A stretch of 64,000 nucleotides of DNA from Limnohabitans sp. (GCF_017848645.1 NZ_JAFEIF010000032.1:1-64000); one strand, 5' to 3'. Counted from the stretch's first letter, positions 1 through 8,977 are shown. Notes: generated by a model not told the origin, from the letters alone. Made by a program: numbers and translations.

Positions 1-1323
1 AACTTAACCCGCGCCTCAACCACCGCGCTGAGCCGCCGCCAGTGGTTGCTGGGCTCGGCAGGTGCTGCCGTTTTGGCCAGCGCCGCGCCCGCTGCCCAGG
101 CGGCCAAAACCAAAACGCAGGCGCACATCGTGATTTTGGGTGGTGGCTTGGGTGGCATTGCCGTGGCCAACCGGCTCCATGCCTTGCTCGACGGGGCCAA
201 GATCACCCTGATCGACCGCAAGGAAGAACACAACTACCAGCCCGGGTACACCCTGGTGGCCACGGGCGTGTGGCCCGTGAGCAAGGTGCGCGACCGCAAT
301 GCTGACTTTCACCCGCCGCAGCTCAACTGGATCAAGGACATGGTCAGCGAGCTGGACCCGGCCAGCAATACCGTGGTCACGGCGTCGGGCCAGCGCGTTC
401 CATACGACTATCTGGTGGTGGCCATGGGCACGCACCAGGACTGGTCGCTGATCGAGGGCATGGATGTGAACGCGATTGGCCAAAAGGGCCTGACCAGCGT
501 CTACCCCAGCCCCGAGGCGGCGCAGGCCACTTGGGCCAGCATGGACGCGTTTCGGCGCAAGGGCGGCAACGCGGTGCTGACGCTGCCGGCCACGCCGCTC
601 AAGTGCGCGGGCGCGCCCCTCAAGATGACCTTCATGCTGCGCGACCGCTTGGCGCAATCGGGCACGTTGGGCCAATCCAAAGTCACGTTTTACTCGGCGC
701 TGGGCAATGTGTTTGGCGTCAAGGTGGTCAACGACAACGTGCTCTCGCGCTGGAGCGATCTGGGCATCGCGGTCGAGACCACACAAAAGCTGCAGGGCAT
801 CGACATCGGTGCGCAGCGGGCGCGTTTTGTCTCGCCCGAAGGCACGAGCACCGAGGTGCCTTACGACTTCATCCATGTGGTGCCGCCCATGCGTGCGCCC
901 GATGCGGTCAAGAATTCCGACCTGGCCTGGAAAGAGGGCCCCTTTGCCGCAGGCGGCTGGCTGGAGGTGGACAAGGACACCCTGCAACACCGCCGCTATC
1001 CCAACGTGTTTGGCGTGGGCGATGTGAACGGCACACCACGTGGCAAGACGGCGGCCACCGTCAAAAAGAGCGCACCCATCGTGGCCGAGCACTTGGTGGA
1101 CGTGATCGCGGGCCGCACGCCCGGCCAGAAGTTTGACGGCTACACCTCGTGCCCGCTGATCGTGAAAGAAGGCTCGGCCATGCTGATCGAGTTCGACTAC
1201 GCAGGCAACCTCACGCCATCGCTGCCCATGATCGATCCGCTGCAGGCGAGCTATTTCGCCTGGCTGATGAAATACCGCATGCTCAAGCCTGCCTACATGG
1301 CGACGCTCAAGGGCCGGGTTTGA
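1..1323 (+). CDS. sqr: Sulfide:quinone oxidoreductase-like flavoprotein, Tat-exported (5' partial)
   Basis: Probable FAD-dependent oxidation of sulfide to persulfide/polysulfide with electrons passed to quinone. The frame is open from base 1, and residues before the first possible start codon (TTG at 46) continue a twin-arginine signal (SRRQWLLGSAG, then an Ala-rich stretch), so the true start lies outside the window. A dinucleotide-binding motif (VILGGGLGG) follows the signal. The SQR-type cysteine motif PLKCAGAP is near base 604 and a second cysteine (YTSCPL) near base 1150; these are the two redox cysteines expected in SQR and differ from the FccB pattern. A second FAD motif (VFGVGDVNG) lies near base 1015. 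A small membrane protein gene follows after 28 bases. A FccB-like flavoprotein is the main alternative. Confidence 0.82.
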   Translation, partial: NLTRASTTALSRRQWLLGSAGAAVLASAAPAAQAAKTKTQAHIVILGGGLGGIAVANRLHALLDGAKITLIDRKEEHNYQPGYTLVATGVWPVSKVRDRNADFHPPQLNWIKDMVSELDPASNTVVTASGQRVPYDYLVVAMGTHQDWSLIEGMDVNAIGQKGLTSVYPSPEAAQATWASMDAFRRKGGNAVLTLPATPLKCAGAPLKMTFMLRDRLAQSGTLGQSKVTFYSALGNVFGVKVVNDNVLSRWSDLGIAVETTQKLQGIDIGAQRARFVSPEGTSTEVPYDFIHVVPPMRAPDAVKNSDLAWKEGPFAAGGWLEVDKDTLQHRRYPNVFGVGDVNGTPRGKTAATVKKSAPIVAEHLVDVIAGRTPGQKFDGYTSCPLIVKEGSAMLIEFDYAGNLTPSLPMIDPLQASYFAWLMKYRMLKPAYMATLKGRV

Positions 1324-1351
1324 AGCCCATTCACAACATCAGGAGACGCAC

Positions 1352-1675
1352 ATGTATGAAATCTGGCTGGCGATGAACATCGCCTACGAAATCGCTTGGG
1401 ACCTGTGGCCGGCGCTGTTGCCTTTGGCGCTGGTGTGGGCGGCGGTCATGCTGATCAACCGCAAGAAGCTGGCGCTCGTCAGCGCCTCAACGCTGGCAGC
1501 CTTGGCCGTGCTGGTGACGCTGGCGGCGGTGTTGGCGTTGCCGTCTTTGTTCAAGTCCACACTGGCCGACATGGGCTATGGGGTGGACTGGGCCGCTTTG
1601 CTGGGCATGGCCGCAGGTGTGGGTGTGGCGGCAGCGGTGCTGCTGTGGCCGGTGCTGGCCATGCGCCAGCGCTGA
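1352..1675 (+). CDS. Small three-helix membrane protein, unknown function
   Basis: 107 residues, nearly all hydrophobic, with about three membrane segments (residues 13-34, 40-65 and 80-103) and a short basic tail (AMRQR). An AGGAGA ribosome site sits about 7 bases before the ATG. It starts 28 bases after the SQR-like gene on the same strand, so co-transcription is likely and it could help anchor or service that enzyme. I do not recognise the family. No cysteine or heme motif is visible. It ends 60 bases before a convergent gene. Confidence 0.6.
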   Translation: MYEIWLAMNIAYEIAWDLWPALLPLALVWAAVMLINRKKLALVSASTLAALAVLVTLAAVLALPSLFKSTLADMGYGVDWAALLGMAAGVGVAAAVLLWPVLAMRQR

Positions 1676-1736
1676 GGCCTCAATGAGCGTTCAAGCGGGA
1701 CGACGTCTGGGGGCGCCGGGCCGTTCAACGAGTGGC

Positions 1737-2585
1737 TCAACGCCCTGTTTTGCGCGATCCCCATTGGTCCATCAGGCGCTGGTCGCTGGCGCTTTCGGCT
1801 TCGACGCTGTCTTGGGGCAGCTGGCGCAGGCAATCGGCCAGCGCTTGCGGGTCCAGTGGGACGGTCGGGGTGGGTGCGGCCACCACTTGGGGCGATTTGC
1901 CGTCCCAAGCAAAGGGGTTGCGGAATACGGGCGGCTCGGGTTTGCAGTCGTCCCTGTAAATGGGAGGCCCGTCGTTGGCAAAAGGTGAAAACGAAATCGT
2001 CTTGTCAAAAATCAGCGGCTTGCCCGTGGGGGTGGGCGGCAGCGGTGGCATGTTTTGTATGGCTTGGCGGGCGAGTTGTTCGGCCACGGCAGAGGTGGTC
2101 CACAGGGTTTGCAGCTGCGTCAAGCGGCCGTCGGGTGCGATCTCGATGCGAAAGCGCACCACGCCCTGGTCGGGGCCTTCGACGGCTGTGCCCATCATGC
2201 TGCGCACTTGCTGGCCCCAGCTGTAGCGGTAGCCCTTGCTGTTTTTGTTCGTGTAGTTCGCGGCAAAAGCCCATTCTTCGGCGGTGGGTGGCGGGGGCGC
2301 GGCCATGCTGGTGCGAGGGCGATCGGGCAAGGACGCTGGGGCAGGGGCCGCCAAAGCCTGGTTGGGCGTGGGCGATGCGTTTGGCGATGTTTGGGGCGCT
2401 GATGGCGGTTCATTCAGCGGCTGGCGCGGTGGCGGGATCAGCGCCAGAAAGACGATTTTTTCAAGTTTTTGGGGTGCCTCGGCTGGGCTGATGTATCTGA
2501 ATCCGTATCCGCCGGCCAACAGCCACACCCCCGCATGCAGAGCCAGCGTGAGGACAAGCGCGAAGATATGTTGGTTTCTGAACAT
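1737..2585 (-). CDS. TonB-like energy-transducer protein
   Basis: 282 residues from the chosen ATG, MFRNQHIFALVLTL; longer starts at 2600 and 2621 are possible but only add a non-hydrophobic leader. One N-terminal membrane anchor (about residues 5-25) is followed by a Pro/Ala-rich periplasmic stretch (about 35-90). A C-terminal domain (about 115-215) contains the FRIEIAPDGRL-type strand and PPLPPTPTGKPL, reminiscent of TonB/TolA C-termini. It would span the periplasm to couple inner-membrane energy to an outer-membrane partner. No ExbB/ExbD genes are nearby. It is divergent from the persulfide dioxygenase and shares an upstream region of about 140 bases with it. Confidence 0.6.
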   Translation of the reverse strand: MFRNQHIFALVLTLALHAGVWLLAGGYGFRYISPAEAPQKLEKIVFLALIPPPRQPLNEPPSAPQTSPNASPTPNQALAAPAPASLPDRPRTSMAAPPPPTAEEWAFAANYTNKNSKGYRYSWGQQVRSMMGTAVEGPDQGVVRFRIEIAPDGRLTQLQTLWTTSAVAEQLARQAIQNMPPLPPTPTGKPLIFDKTISFSPFANDGPPIYRDDCKPEPPVFRNPFAWDGKSPQVVAAPTPTVPLDPQALADCLRQLPQDSVEAESASDQRLMDQWGSRKTGR

Positions 2586-2629
2586 GGGCGCAGAGGCCAT
2601 TGTTGGAGGTCTTGCAGCCATTCAGCGAC

Positions 2630-2651
2630 AATATTCGTTTTGGCTGATATT
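2630..2651. promoter_or_regulatory. Candidate ArsR-type operator between divergent genes
   Basis: The dyad AATATTCG - 6 bases - CTGATATT lies between the TonB-like gene (minus) and the dioxygenase (plus). It has the same half-site and 6-base spacing as the perfect palindrome in front of the SoxR-like gene at 19744-19767, matching 12 of 18 arm positions. The right arm is degenerate. This is inference from sequence similarity only. Confidence 0.35.
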
Positions 2652-2724
2652 ACCTGACGAAGTGGAGGCCCTTGAGCTTGCACACCCAGGGTCCGATGCA
2701 ACACCAGCCCCAGAAGGAAGTCCC

Positions 2725-3603
2725 ATGCACATCGAATCGTTTTTTGACCCGGCCACCTTCACCTTCAGCCACCTGCTGGCCGATTTGGCCACCCGGCAGT
2801 GCGCCCTGATCGACAGCGTGCTGGACTATGACCCCAAATCGGGCCGCACCAGCACCGCAAGTGCCGACCAGTTGGTGGCGCGTGTGAAGGCGCTGGACCT
2901 GCGCGTGCAGTGGATTTTGGAGACGCATGTGCACGCCGACCATTTGTCGGCCGCGCCCTATTTGCAAAAGCAGCTGGGCGGTCAACTGGCCATTGGTGCG
3001 CACATCACCACGGTGCAAAACGTCTTTGGCAAGCTGTTCAACGCGGGCACCGAATTCGCCCGCGACGGCAGCCAGTTTGACCGCTTGCTGAGCGATGGTG
3101 AGGATTTTCAGATCGGTGGCTTGCAGGTGCGGGCCATGCACACCCCGGGCCACACCCCTGCCTGCATGACTTATGTGGTGACGGACCCGAGCGCAGAGCC
3201 CGCACGGCAGGTGGCCTTTGTGGGTGACACCTTGTTTATGCCCGACTACGGCACCGCCCGATGCGACTTTCCTGGGGGCAGTGCCAATGTGTTGTTCCAG
3301 TCCATCCAGAAAGTGCTGAGTCTGCCGGACAGCACCGAGCTGTTTTTGTGCCATGACTACCCGCCAGAGTCCCGCCAGCCCCAGTGCGTGACCACCGTGG
3401 CCGAGCAGAAAAAGGCCAATGTGCATGTGCACCAAGGCGTGAGTGAGGCCGAGTTTGTGGCCATGCGTGAAAAGCGCGATGCCACCTTGTCCATGCCCGT
3501 GCTGATCCTGCCTTCGGTACAAATCAACATGCGCGCTGGCCACATGCCGCCGCCCGAAGACAACGGCCAGCGTTACCTGAAGATTCCATTGAACGCACTG
3601 TGA
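2725..3603 (+). CDS. MBL-fold persulfide dioxygenase (ETHE1/Blh type)
   Basis: 292 residues, probably oxidising glutathione persulfide to sulfite with a single iron. The start is the ATG of MHIESFFDP, preceded by AAGGAAG; the frame is open further upstream but that part has no protein-like character. Metallo-beta-lactamase ligands are visible: THVHADH (about residue 71), PGHTPACMT (about 138), a GDTLFMPDYG Asp (about 171) and CHDYPPE (about 210). The GTARCDFPGG segment is as I recall it from Blh-type sulfur dioxygenases. The link with SQR upstream and rhodanese further along fits sulfide detoxification. It could be another MBL hydrolase, but the motif set favours ETHE1/Blh. Confidence 0.8.
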   Translation: MHIESFFDPATFTFSHLLADLATRQCALIDSVLDYDPKSGRTSTASADQLVARVKALDLRVQWILETHVHADHLSAAPYLQKQLGGQLAIGAHITTVQNVFGKLFNAGTEFARDGSQFDRLLSDGEDFQIGGLQVRAMHTPGHTPACMTYVVTDPSAEPARQVAFVGDTLFMPDYGTARCDFPGGSANVLFQSIQKVLSLPDSTELFLCHDYPPESRQPQCVTTVAEQKKANVHVHQGVSEAEFVAMREKRDATLSMPVLILPSVQINMRAGHMPPPEDNGQRYLKIPLNAL

Positions 3604-3696
3604 AACCTCTAGGCTTGCCACTAACGAAGCTTGCCCAACTGTCTGCGCCAGCATGAGCCGGCGCAAGCCGAGGTCACGTGGCTGATTCGCGTAGGC

Positions 3697-4998
3697 TCAG
3701 CCCTCACTGCGCAGTTTGTCGTGGATGCGCTTGTTGGTGCGCCACACCAGCCACAGCACCAGGGGCACAAAAGCGCCTGCGGCCATTTCGGGGTGGATGG
3801 GCAGGCCAGCGGCTTTGGCGGCTTTGCCCAAATACAGCAAGAGGCTGATGACGTAGTACGAAATGGCCGCGATCGACAGACCTTCCACCGTGGTTTGCAA
3901 GCGCAGCTGCAGCTCTTGGCCTTTGGTGAGTTTGGCCAGCAACTGGCTGTTTTGTTCTTCGGTCGCGATGTCCACGCGCGTGCGCAGCAAGGCGCTGGTG
4001 CGGCTGATGCGCTCGGACAGATTGGACAGGCGCTGCCCCGTGGCGGCCACGGTCGCCATGGCAGGCGACAAGCGCCGCCGCATGAATTCACCAATGGTTT
4101 GGGTGCCGCTGATGGGTGATTCGCGCAGCTCGGTGATGCGCTCGCGCACCAGCTTGTCGTAGGCGGCGGTGGCGGCAAAGCGAAAGGCGTGTTCGGCGGT
4201 GATGAGTTCGACCGAGGCGGCCAGACCGATCAGGCGGTCGAGCATGGTTTGGTCTTGTGCGGCCTTGTTTTGCAAGGCGGCCGTGATGTCGGCCAGTTCG
4301 CGTTCGGCCAGACCCAGTTGCGCGCCCACGGACTTGGCGACGGGCAAACCGCGCAGAGCCATCAGGCGGTAGGTTTCCAACTCCAGCAAGCGCTGCGATA
4401 TGCGCCCGCCCCGCGAGTCGCTGGTGGATTCTGGGGCCAGCACCAAGATGCGTTCAAAGCCGCTGGGGCGCAAATGGAAGTCGGTCACCACCAGCGAGTG
4501 CGCGGGGTTGCCCATGCGCGAGGCCACCACGGTGTCTTCGCCAAACCATTTCTGCGCTTTGCGCAAGGATTGTTGAGACTCGCTCAAATCGTCGTGCAGC
4601 ATGATGAGTTCAATGGCCGCGAAGGTCCGCCCGGGAATGGCGGCCAGCCAACCATCGGGCAAGGCCAAGTGGCTCAGCAGATGGGTGTCTTGGGACTCCA
4701 GGTCCACGCCTTGCGGCAGCGCTTGCACCAGTGAGTAGCGGGTGAATTCGGTATGACGCTCCCACTTGAGGGTGTAAGCGCCCAGGCGCAGGCGCACAAA
4801 GTTGCCTTGAATCTCTTCGAACAACAAATCAGGATGCAGGCGCTTGAGGTGCTCCCATTCCTGCTCGCGGCTGACCCCGCTGTTGAACACACCGACCAGC
4901 ACAATGAAGGCCGGCAAATGGATGCGGGCGCTGGGTCGGGCGTGGACCTCGTTGTGCAATTCGATGCGCAAGGCGTCATCAACAGGCAGGTTGTTCAT
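3697..4998 (-). CDS. DUF3422 family membrane protein
   Basis: 433 residues from MNNLPVDDALRIELHNEVHARP, the conserved N-terminal start of DUF3422 proteins; an upstream in-frame start at 5061 adds 21 unsupported residues. The middle is helical (about 170-360, rich in Leu/Glu/Arg). Two C-terminal membrane segments follow (ISYYVISLLLYLG and AGAFVPLVLWLVW), ending in a basic tail. The family is widespread in Proteobacteria and its biochemical role is unknown to me. It stands alone, convergent with the dioxygenase gene; the 93-base gap holds a GC-rich hairpin (TGCGCC/GGCGCA around 3645-3667) but no T-tract. Confidence 0.78.
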   Translation of the reverse strand: MNNLPVDDALRIELHNEVHARPSARIHLPAFIVLVGVFNSGVSREQEWEHLKRLHPDLLFEEIQGNFVRLRLGAYTLKWERHTEFTRYSLVQALPQGVDLESQDTHLLSHLALPDGWLAAIPGRTFAAIELIMLHDDLSESQQSLRKAQKWFGEDTVVASRMGNPAHSLVVTDFHLRPSGFERILVLAPESTSDSRGGRISQRLLELETYRLMALRGLPVAKSVGAQLGLAERELADITAALQNKAAQDQTMLDRLIGLAASVELITAEHAFRFAATAAYDKLVRERITELRESPISGTQTIGEFMRRRLSPAMATVAATGQRLSNLSERISRTSALLRTRVDIATEEQNSQLLAKLTKGQELQLRLQTTVEGLSIAAISYYVISLLLYLGKAAKAAGLPIHPEMAAGAFVPLVLWLVWRTNKRIHDKLRSEG

Positions 4999-5130
4999 GG
5001 GAATGCTCTGGTGGTCTGGGCGGGCCCGATGGCTCATTCTAGCGAGCGGTTCGGGTGCCAAGGTCCAACCAAGTCTGCGTCTTGTTGAACGTGCTCATGA
5101 TGGGCCTTTCTGCCGCCAGGCCAGCAGGGC

Positions 5131-5622
5131 CTACATCGCCATGTGCAACTGAAACACCGAGTTGGGGGCCTTGGGCACCAGGGGGGCAGCCAGGGGTTTG
5201 AACTTGAAGCGGTTGACCACAGGCGTTTCAATCGGTGCTTGCAGCGCGTGCGTGGTCACGAAATCCGACAAGGAGAACTGGCTCAGCGTGCCGATGATCA
5301 CCTGCTCGAGGCCCCATTCGAAGTCTGCAGCGTCGATGGGCTGCGCTTCGCTGCCTTGCTGAGCCAAGGTGGGCTCGAACACGGCTGCGATGTCCCACAT
5401 CGAAATCAGCGCCAGGTCGCCCCGAATTTCGTAGCCGCCCCCCGGGCCTTTGCGGGAGGACACGATCTGCTGGTCTTTGAGTGGTTTGAGGATGCTTTCC
5501 AGGTTGGAGACAGACAGCTGCAAGCGCTGGGACAGCTCGGTGGTGGAGACGCGGCCCAGGTTTTGCTGTGCGGCGATCAGCACGCACACGTCCATGGCGT
5601 TGATGGTTTTGTTCGAAATCAT
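5131..5622 (-). CDS. Rrf2 family transcriptional regulator
   Basis: 163 residues from MISNKTINAMDVCVLIAAQQ; 12 more residues are possible from 5658. The winged helix is clear: TTELSQRLQLSVSNLESILKPL as the recognition region and SSRKGPGGGYEI as the wing, the hallmark of Rrf2/IscR proteins. The three clustered iron-sulfur cysteines of IscR are absent; only one Cys (in DVCVLIA) is present, so it is not an IscR-type [2Fe-2S] sensor. The C-terminal 80 residues are unusual for the family and contain a Pro-rich tail. It is divergent from the MerR gene across 119 bases, which probably holds both promoters. Confidence 0.8.
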   Translation of the reverse strand: MISNKTINAMDVCVLIAAQQNLGRVSTTELSQRLQLSVSNLESILKPLKDQQIVSSRKGPGGGYEIRGDLALISMWDIAAVFEPTLAQQGSEAQPIDAADFEWGLEQVIIGTLSQFSLSDFVTTHALQAPIETPVVNRFKFKPLAAPLVPKAPNSVFQLHMAM

Positions 5623-5741
5623 TTGTTGAACCCCCAGTGAGGAGAATTTTGCGACCAATAACTCCTCAAATCCATGATTTTTTGGTTTTTAAGAGTATTT
5701 CGACATAAGATCTACGCAATACCTGAACAAAGAAAGCCTCT

Positions 5742-6758
5742 GTGCCCCATATTCCCAGCGCTCAGTCCCCGCTCTACCGCATCGGTGCCGTCTCCAAAGT
5801 CACCGAGATTCCGGTCTCCACTTTGCGCATCTGGCAAACGCGTTATGGGGCTTTCACCCCCGTCAAGACCGAGGGCAACCAACGCCTGTTTGCCGAGCAC
5901 GATGTGTCCAAGGCGCTCTTGCTCAAGCAGCTGTCGGGGGCGGGGCATGGCATTGGCAGCATCGCTCGTCTGGATCTGGCCCAGCTGCGCCAGCTGTGCC
6001 ACCCCGACCATCAGGCCCAGCCGCCCCAGGCACTGGCCCAGCCCGTGTGCCTGGCCGTGGTGGGTTTGGGCCTGGCCAACCGCATCGAGTCGCGGCAGTT
6101 CGCAGCGGTGTTGAGCCAGCACCGCATTCAGGTCACCGATGTGCTCGATGACCTGGCCGCCGCGCGTCACGCGCCTTTGTCAGACAAGCCGCAAGTGCTG
6201 CTGATCAAGGTCAACTCGCTGCAGGACTCGGTGTTCGAATCGATCCAGGCGCTAATGCAGCGCCAGCCGTTTGCGCAGACCATCGTGCTCTACCACTTCG
6301 CACCCGACAAGATCGTGCAAGCCATGAAGCTGGCGGGTTTGACGGTCCGGCGCGACCCGATCTCGGACAGTGAGTTGGCCGAGTTGCTGCAGTCGATTTT
6401 GTTTGTGGACCGCGACCGGGCCCAGGCCTATGGCCACCAGGGGGCGGTGATCACCGGGCGCAAATACTCGGACGACACTTTGCGGCGCGTGGCGGGTATC
6501 TCGACCAATGTGCTGTGCGAGTGCCCCAAGCATGTGGCCGAACTGATCGCGCAGTTGGCCAGCTTTGAGGCCTACAGCCAGGAATGCCTGAACAAGAACA
6601 CCGAAGATGCGCACCTGCACTCGTATTTGCGCGCCATCTCGGGTTCGGCACGCAGCTTGTTCGAAAACGCTCTCGAAAAAATCGCACAGCACGAGGGGAT
6701 TGATTTGCGTGAAGCCACCCCGCTAAATTCGCCGGGCGAGCACAACCGCAGCCGCTGA
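5742..6758 (+). CDS. MerR family transcriptional regulator
   Basis: 338 residues from a GTG start (MPHIPSAQSPLYRIG). The N-terminal MerR helix-turn-helix is clear: YRIGAVSKVTEIPVSTLRIW followed by TRYGAFTPVKTEGNQRLF. The long C-terminal region (about 100-280) is larger than a classic metal-sensing MerR and has an alpha/beta pattern reminiscent of the cobalamin-binding fold of CarH/LitR-type regulators. I see no DxHxxG cobalamin motif, so its ligand is unknown. Its last 36 bases overlap the 3' end of the convergent Coq7-like gene. Confidence 0.8.
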   Translation: MPHIPSAQSPLYRIGAVSKVTEIPVSTLRIWQTRYGAFTPVKTEGNQRLFAEHDVSKALLLKQLSGAGHGIGSIARLDLAQLRQLCHPDHQAQPPQALAQPVCLAVVGLGLANRIESRQFAAVLSQHRIQVTDVLDDLAAARHAPLSDKPQVLLIKVNSLQDSVFESIQALMQRQPFAQTIVLYHFAPDKIVQAMKLAGLTVRRDPISDSELAELLQSILFVDRDRAQAYGHQGAVITGRKYSDDTLRRVAGISTNVLCECPKHVAELIAQLASFEAYSQECLNKNTEDAHLHSYLRAISGSARSLFENALEKIAQHEGIDLREATPLNSPGEHNRSR

Positions 6759-7283
6759 TCCCGAACCGACCACCGCACACCACAGGCGCAACAACCAGGG
6801 GGTGTGCGGGCCTGCAAGCGCAGTGGCTTCGTCGCGGTGGTGCTGTTCGTCGGCTTGGCAGCGCAGCAACAAAGGCAGCAGGCCATCTGGGCCGCCGTGC
6901 ACCTGCAGGTGGTCTATTTGTTGTTGGTAATGCACGTCTACGAAGGTCTCGACCGCGGCGATGGTGCCGTAGACGGCGCGGCGGCCAAACAACGCGGGCA
7001 GCGCTCCGGTCAGCCAACCTGCCATGCGCCAGGGCAGCAGCAAGCGGCTGCGAAGTGCAGGGGGAAGCCACTCTTCCACCAGCTTCAGATGCTCGGCTTC
7101 GGTGTCGCCATGTGCGCGAGCAAAGGCCAGCAACTCGGCATCTTGCCGCCAGCGAGCCACGACAGTGATACCTTGGTAGATGTAAACAGCCCCAGTCTCG
7201 CCGGCGTGATCGGAGCGCAGTTCTTGCACCATGTGTCTCGACAGCTTGTTGGAGGGATGTTCAGGCGGTGCAGGTTTTTTCAC
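6723..7283 (-). CDS. coq7: Coq7-type demethoxyubiquinone hydroxylase
   Basis: Di-iron monooxygenase of ubiquinone biosynthesis, adding the C6 hydroxyl to demethoxyubiquinol at the inner membrane. 186 residues from a GTG start; no good ribosome site is visible, and an ATG at 7232 (MVQELRSDHAGE) is an alternative. The carboxylate-bridged di-iron ligands are present in order: Glu29 (HAGETGA), Glu62/His65 (TEAEH), Glu112 (AAVETF) and Glu146/His149 (DEQHH). Amphipathic helices about residues 80-100 and 160-180 fit interfacial membrane binding. It is convergent with, and overlaps, the MerR gene by 36 bases. Confidence 0.88.
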   Translation of the reverse strand: MKKPAPPEHPSNKLSRHMVQELRSDHAGETGAVYIYQGITVVARWRQDAELLAFARAHGDTEAEHLKLVEEWLPPALRSRLLLPWRMAGWLTGALPALFGRRAVYGTIAAVETFVDVHYQQQIDHLQVHGGPDGLLPLLLRCQADEQHHRDEATALAGPHTPWLLRLWCAVVGSGSAAAVVLARRI

Positions 7284-7456
7284 GTCAGGGCTTGGGTGGA
7301 GGTCGTGTTTCGACCAAGGGCTGCATCCTATCGGTCAAACCTTGTCCCTGAGCCGCCGGGGTGCATCGGTGCGGCTGCGTGTGTGGACACCGCCCGGCTG
7401 CATAGCGCAAAGGTCGGCGCAGAACGCCTCGACCATAACGCCCCAACCTGAACGCC

Positions 7457-7930
7457 TTACTCTTCGAGCAAGCTGCGCAGCATCCAGGCGGTTTGCTCGT
7501 GCACGGCAATGCGCTGGGTCAGCAAGTCGGCGCTGGGCTCGTCCTTGGCTTGTTCCACCACCTCGTACAAGCCGCGTGCAGTGCGGGCCACGGCTTCGTG
7601 CCCTTGCGCCAGGATGGCGACCATCTGAAGTGCTTTGGGGGGCAGGGCGGGTGCGTCGGGCAGCGAGCTGAGTTTGGCAAACTGGGCATACGAGCCCGGC
7701 GCCGGGTGGCCCAGCGAGCGGATGCGCTCGGCAATCGGGTCCACCGCGTTCCACAATTCGGTGTACTGCAGCATGAACATGGCGTGCAGGCTGTTGAACA
7801 TGGGGCCGGTCACGTTCCAGTGGAAGTTGTGTGTGGTCATGTACAGCGTGTAGGTGTCGGCCAGCAAGTGGCTCAAGCCCTCGGTGATGGCCTGGCGGTG
7901 CGATTCAGAGATGCCGATGTCGATTTTCAT
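7457..7930 (-). CDS. dps: Dps family DNA-protection ferritin
   Basis: 157 residues forming a four-helix miniferritin that stores iron using peroxide and binds DNA in stationary phase. The ferroxidase region is clear: THNFHWNVTGPMF, LHAMF, then ELWNAVDPIAERI, giving the His/His/Asp/Glu inter-subunit ligands. AAGGAAA precedes the ATG by 6 bases. The N-terminus lacks the Lys-rich tail used by E. coli Dps for DNA binding. It lies 27 bases downstream of the ZIP transporter gene on the same strand, so metal uptake and iron storage may be co-expressed. Confidence 0.92.
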   Translation of the reverse strand: MKIDIGISESHRQAITEGLSHLLADTYTLYMTTHNFHWNVTGPMFNSLHAMFMLQYTELWNAVDPIAERIRSLGHPAPGSYAQFAKLSSLPDAPALPPKALQMVAILAQGHEAVARTARGLYEVVEQAKDEPSADLLTQRIAVHEQTAWMLRSLLEE

Positions 7931-7957
7931 AATGTTTCCTTGTGGTTAAAAAAATGA

Positions 7958-8887
7958 TCAACCCAGACTGGTGTCGAGCACCATCATGAGCGCGAAGCCT
8001 GCCATCAGGCCCAGGGTGGCGGTGGTTTGGTGTCCGTTGCGGTGGGTTTCGGGAATCACTTCGTGCGACACCACAAACAGCATGGCGCCTGCAGCCAGAC
8101 CCAAGCCCACGGGGTAGGCCAGCGCTGAGTGACCCACCAAGCTGACCCCGATGAGAGCGCCAATGGGTTCGAGCAAGCCTCCCAGAGCAGCAATGCTTAC
8201 GGCCTTCCAGGCGGGGGTGCCGATGGCCCGCAAAGTCATGGCCACGGCCAGGCCTTCAGGGATGTCTTGCAGGGCGATGGCCGTGGCCAGTGGCAGGCCG
8301 ACCGACAAGTCGCCTTGCGCAAACCCGACCCCTACAGCCATGCCTTCGGGCAGGTTGTGGATGGCCACGGCCATCACGAACAGCCACACGCGCTGGCAGC
8401 GGTCATGGCCGGGGCCACAGGGGCCGGTTTTGTCGTGCTCGTGGGGTGTGAAAGCGTCCAGACCCAGCATGAGCAAAACGCCCAAGCCCATGCCCAGCAC
8501 CACCAGGCCTGCGCCCGTGAGGGCATGGCCCGTCAGTTGGGTGCCCGCTTCGATGCCGGGCAGCAAGAGTGAAAAAGCCGCAGCAGCCAGCATCATGCCC
8601 GCGGCCATGCTCAGCATGGCGTCCTCGTGTTGGGCTTTCAGGCTCTTCAGGAAAACAGCGGGCAAAGCCCCGATAGTGGTGGCGGCCAGGCCTGCGCTGC
8701 CGCCCCACAATGCCCAGCGCACCACCTCGTGTTGTGTGGCCTCGGCCAGCCAGACCTGGCCTTGCAGCAGCAAGACCCATATGCCCGCCAATGCAATGCC
8801 CAAGCCCAGCAAGACCCGTGGGCGTTGGCGAGCGTGTTGGGCCAACAAGTCGGGCCAGGGCAGGGGGTGAAGGGATAAGGAGGTCAT
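7958..8887 (-). CDS. ZIP family divalent metal transporter
   Basis: 309 residues with about eight membrane segments. The ZIP signature is visible in helices IV and V: HNLPEGMAVGVGF and QDIPEGLAVAMTL, whose His/Asn/Glu residues line the binuclear metal site. The loop before helix IV contains a His/Asp/Cys cluster (PHEHDKTGPCGPGHDRC), a typical variable metal-binding loop. It could import zinc, iron or manganese; the sequence does not decide. The upstream 85 bases are strikingly AT-rich and contain an inverted repeat. Dps follows immediately downstream. Confidence 0.88.
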   Translation of the reverse strand: MTSLSLHPLPWPDLLAQHARQRPRVLLGLGIALAGIWVLLLQGQVWLAEATQHEVVRWALWGGSAGLAATTIGALPAVFLKSLKAQHEDAMLSMAAGMMLAAAAFSLLLPGIEAGTQLTGHALTGAGLVVLGMGLGVLLMLGLDAFTPHEHDKTGPCGPGHDRCQRVWLFVMAVAIHNLPEGMAVGVGFAQGDLSVGLPLATAIALQDIPEGLAVAMTLRAIGTPAWKAVSIAALGGLLEPIGALIGVSLVGHSALAYPVGLGLAAGAMLFVVSHEVIPETHRNGHQTTATLGLMAGFALMMVLDTSLG

Positions 8888-8911
8888 GGTTGAGTTTGTT
8901 GTTCAATGGCG

Positions 8912-8966
8912 TAATGATAGCTTTAATAAATCAAAAAACTATTTTGTTTTATCTAAACTATCGTTA
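8912..8966. promoter_or_regulatory. AT-rich promoter region with inverted repeat upstream of ZIP gene
   Basis: TAATGATAG (8912-8920) and CTATCGTTA (8958-8966) form a dyad with 8 of 9 positions paired, separated by 37 very AT-rich bases. The tract stands out from the GC-rich neighbourhood and probably holds the ZIP/dps promoter. The 11-base string ATGATAGCTTT recurs at 9739-9749 upstream of the CsoR-family gene. No regulator is identified. Confidence 0.35.
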
Positions 8967-8977
8967 GTCAAAAACTA

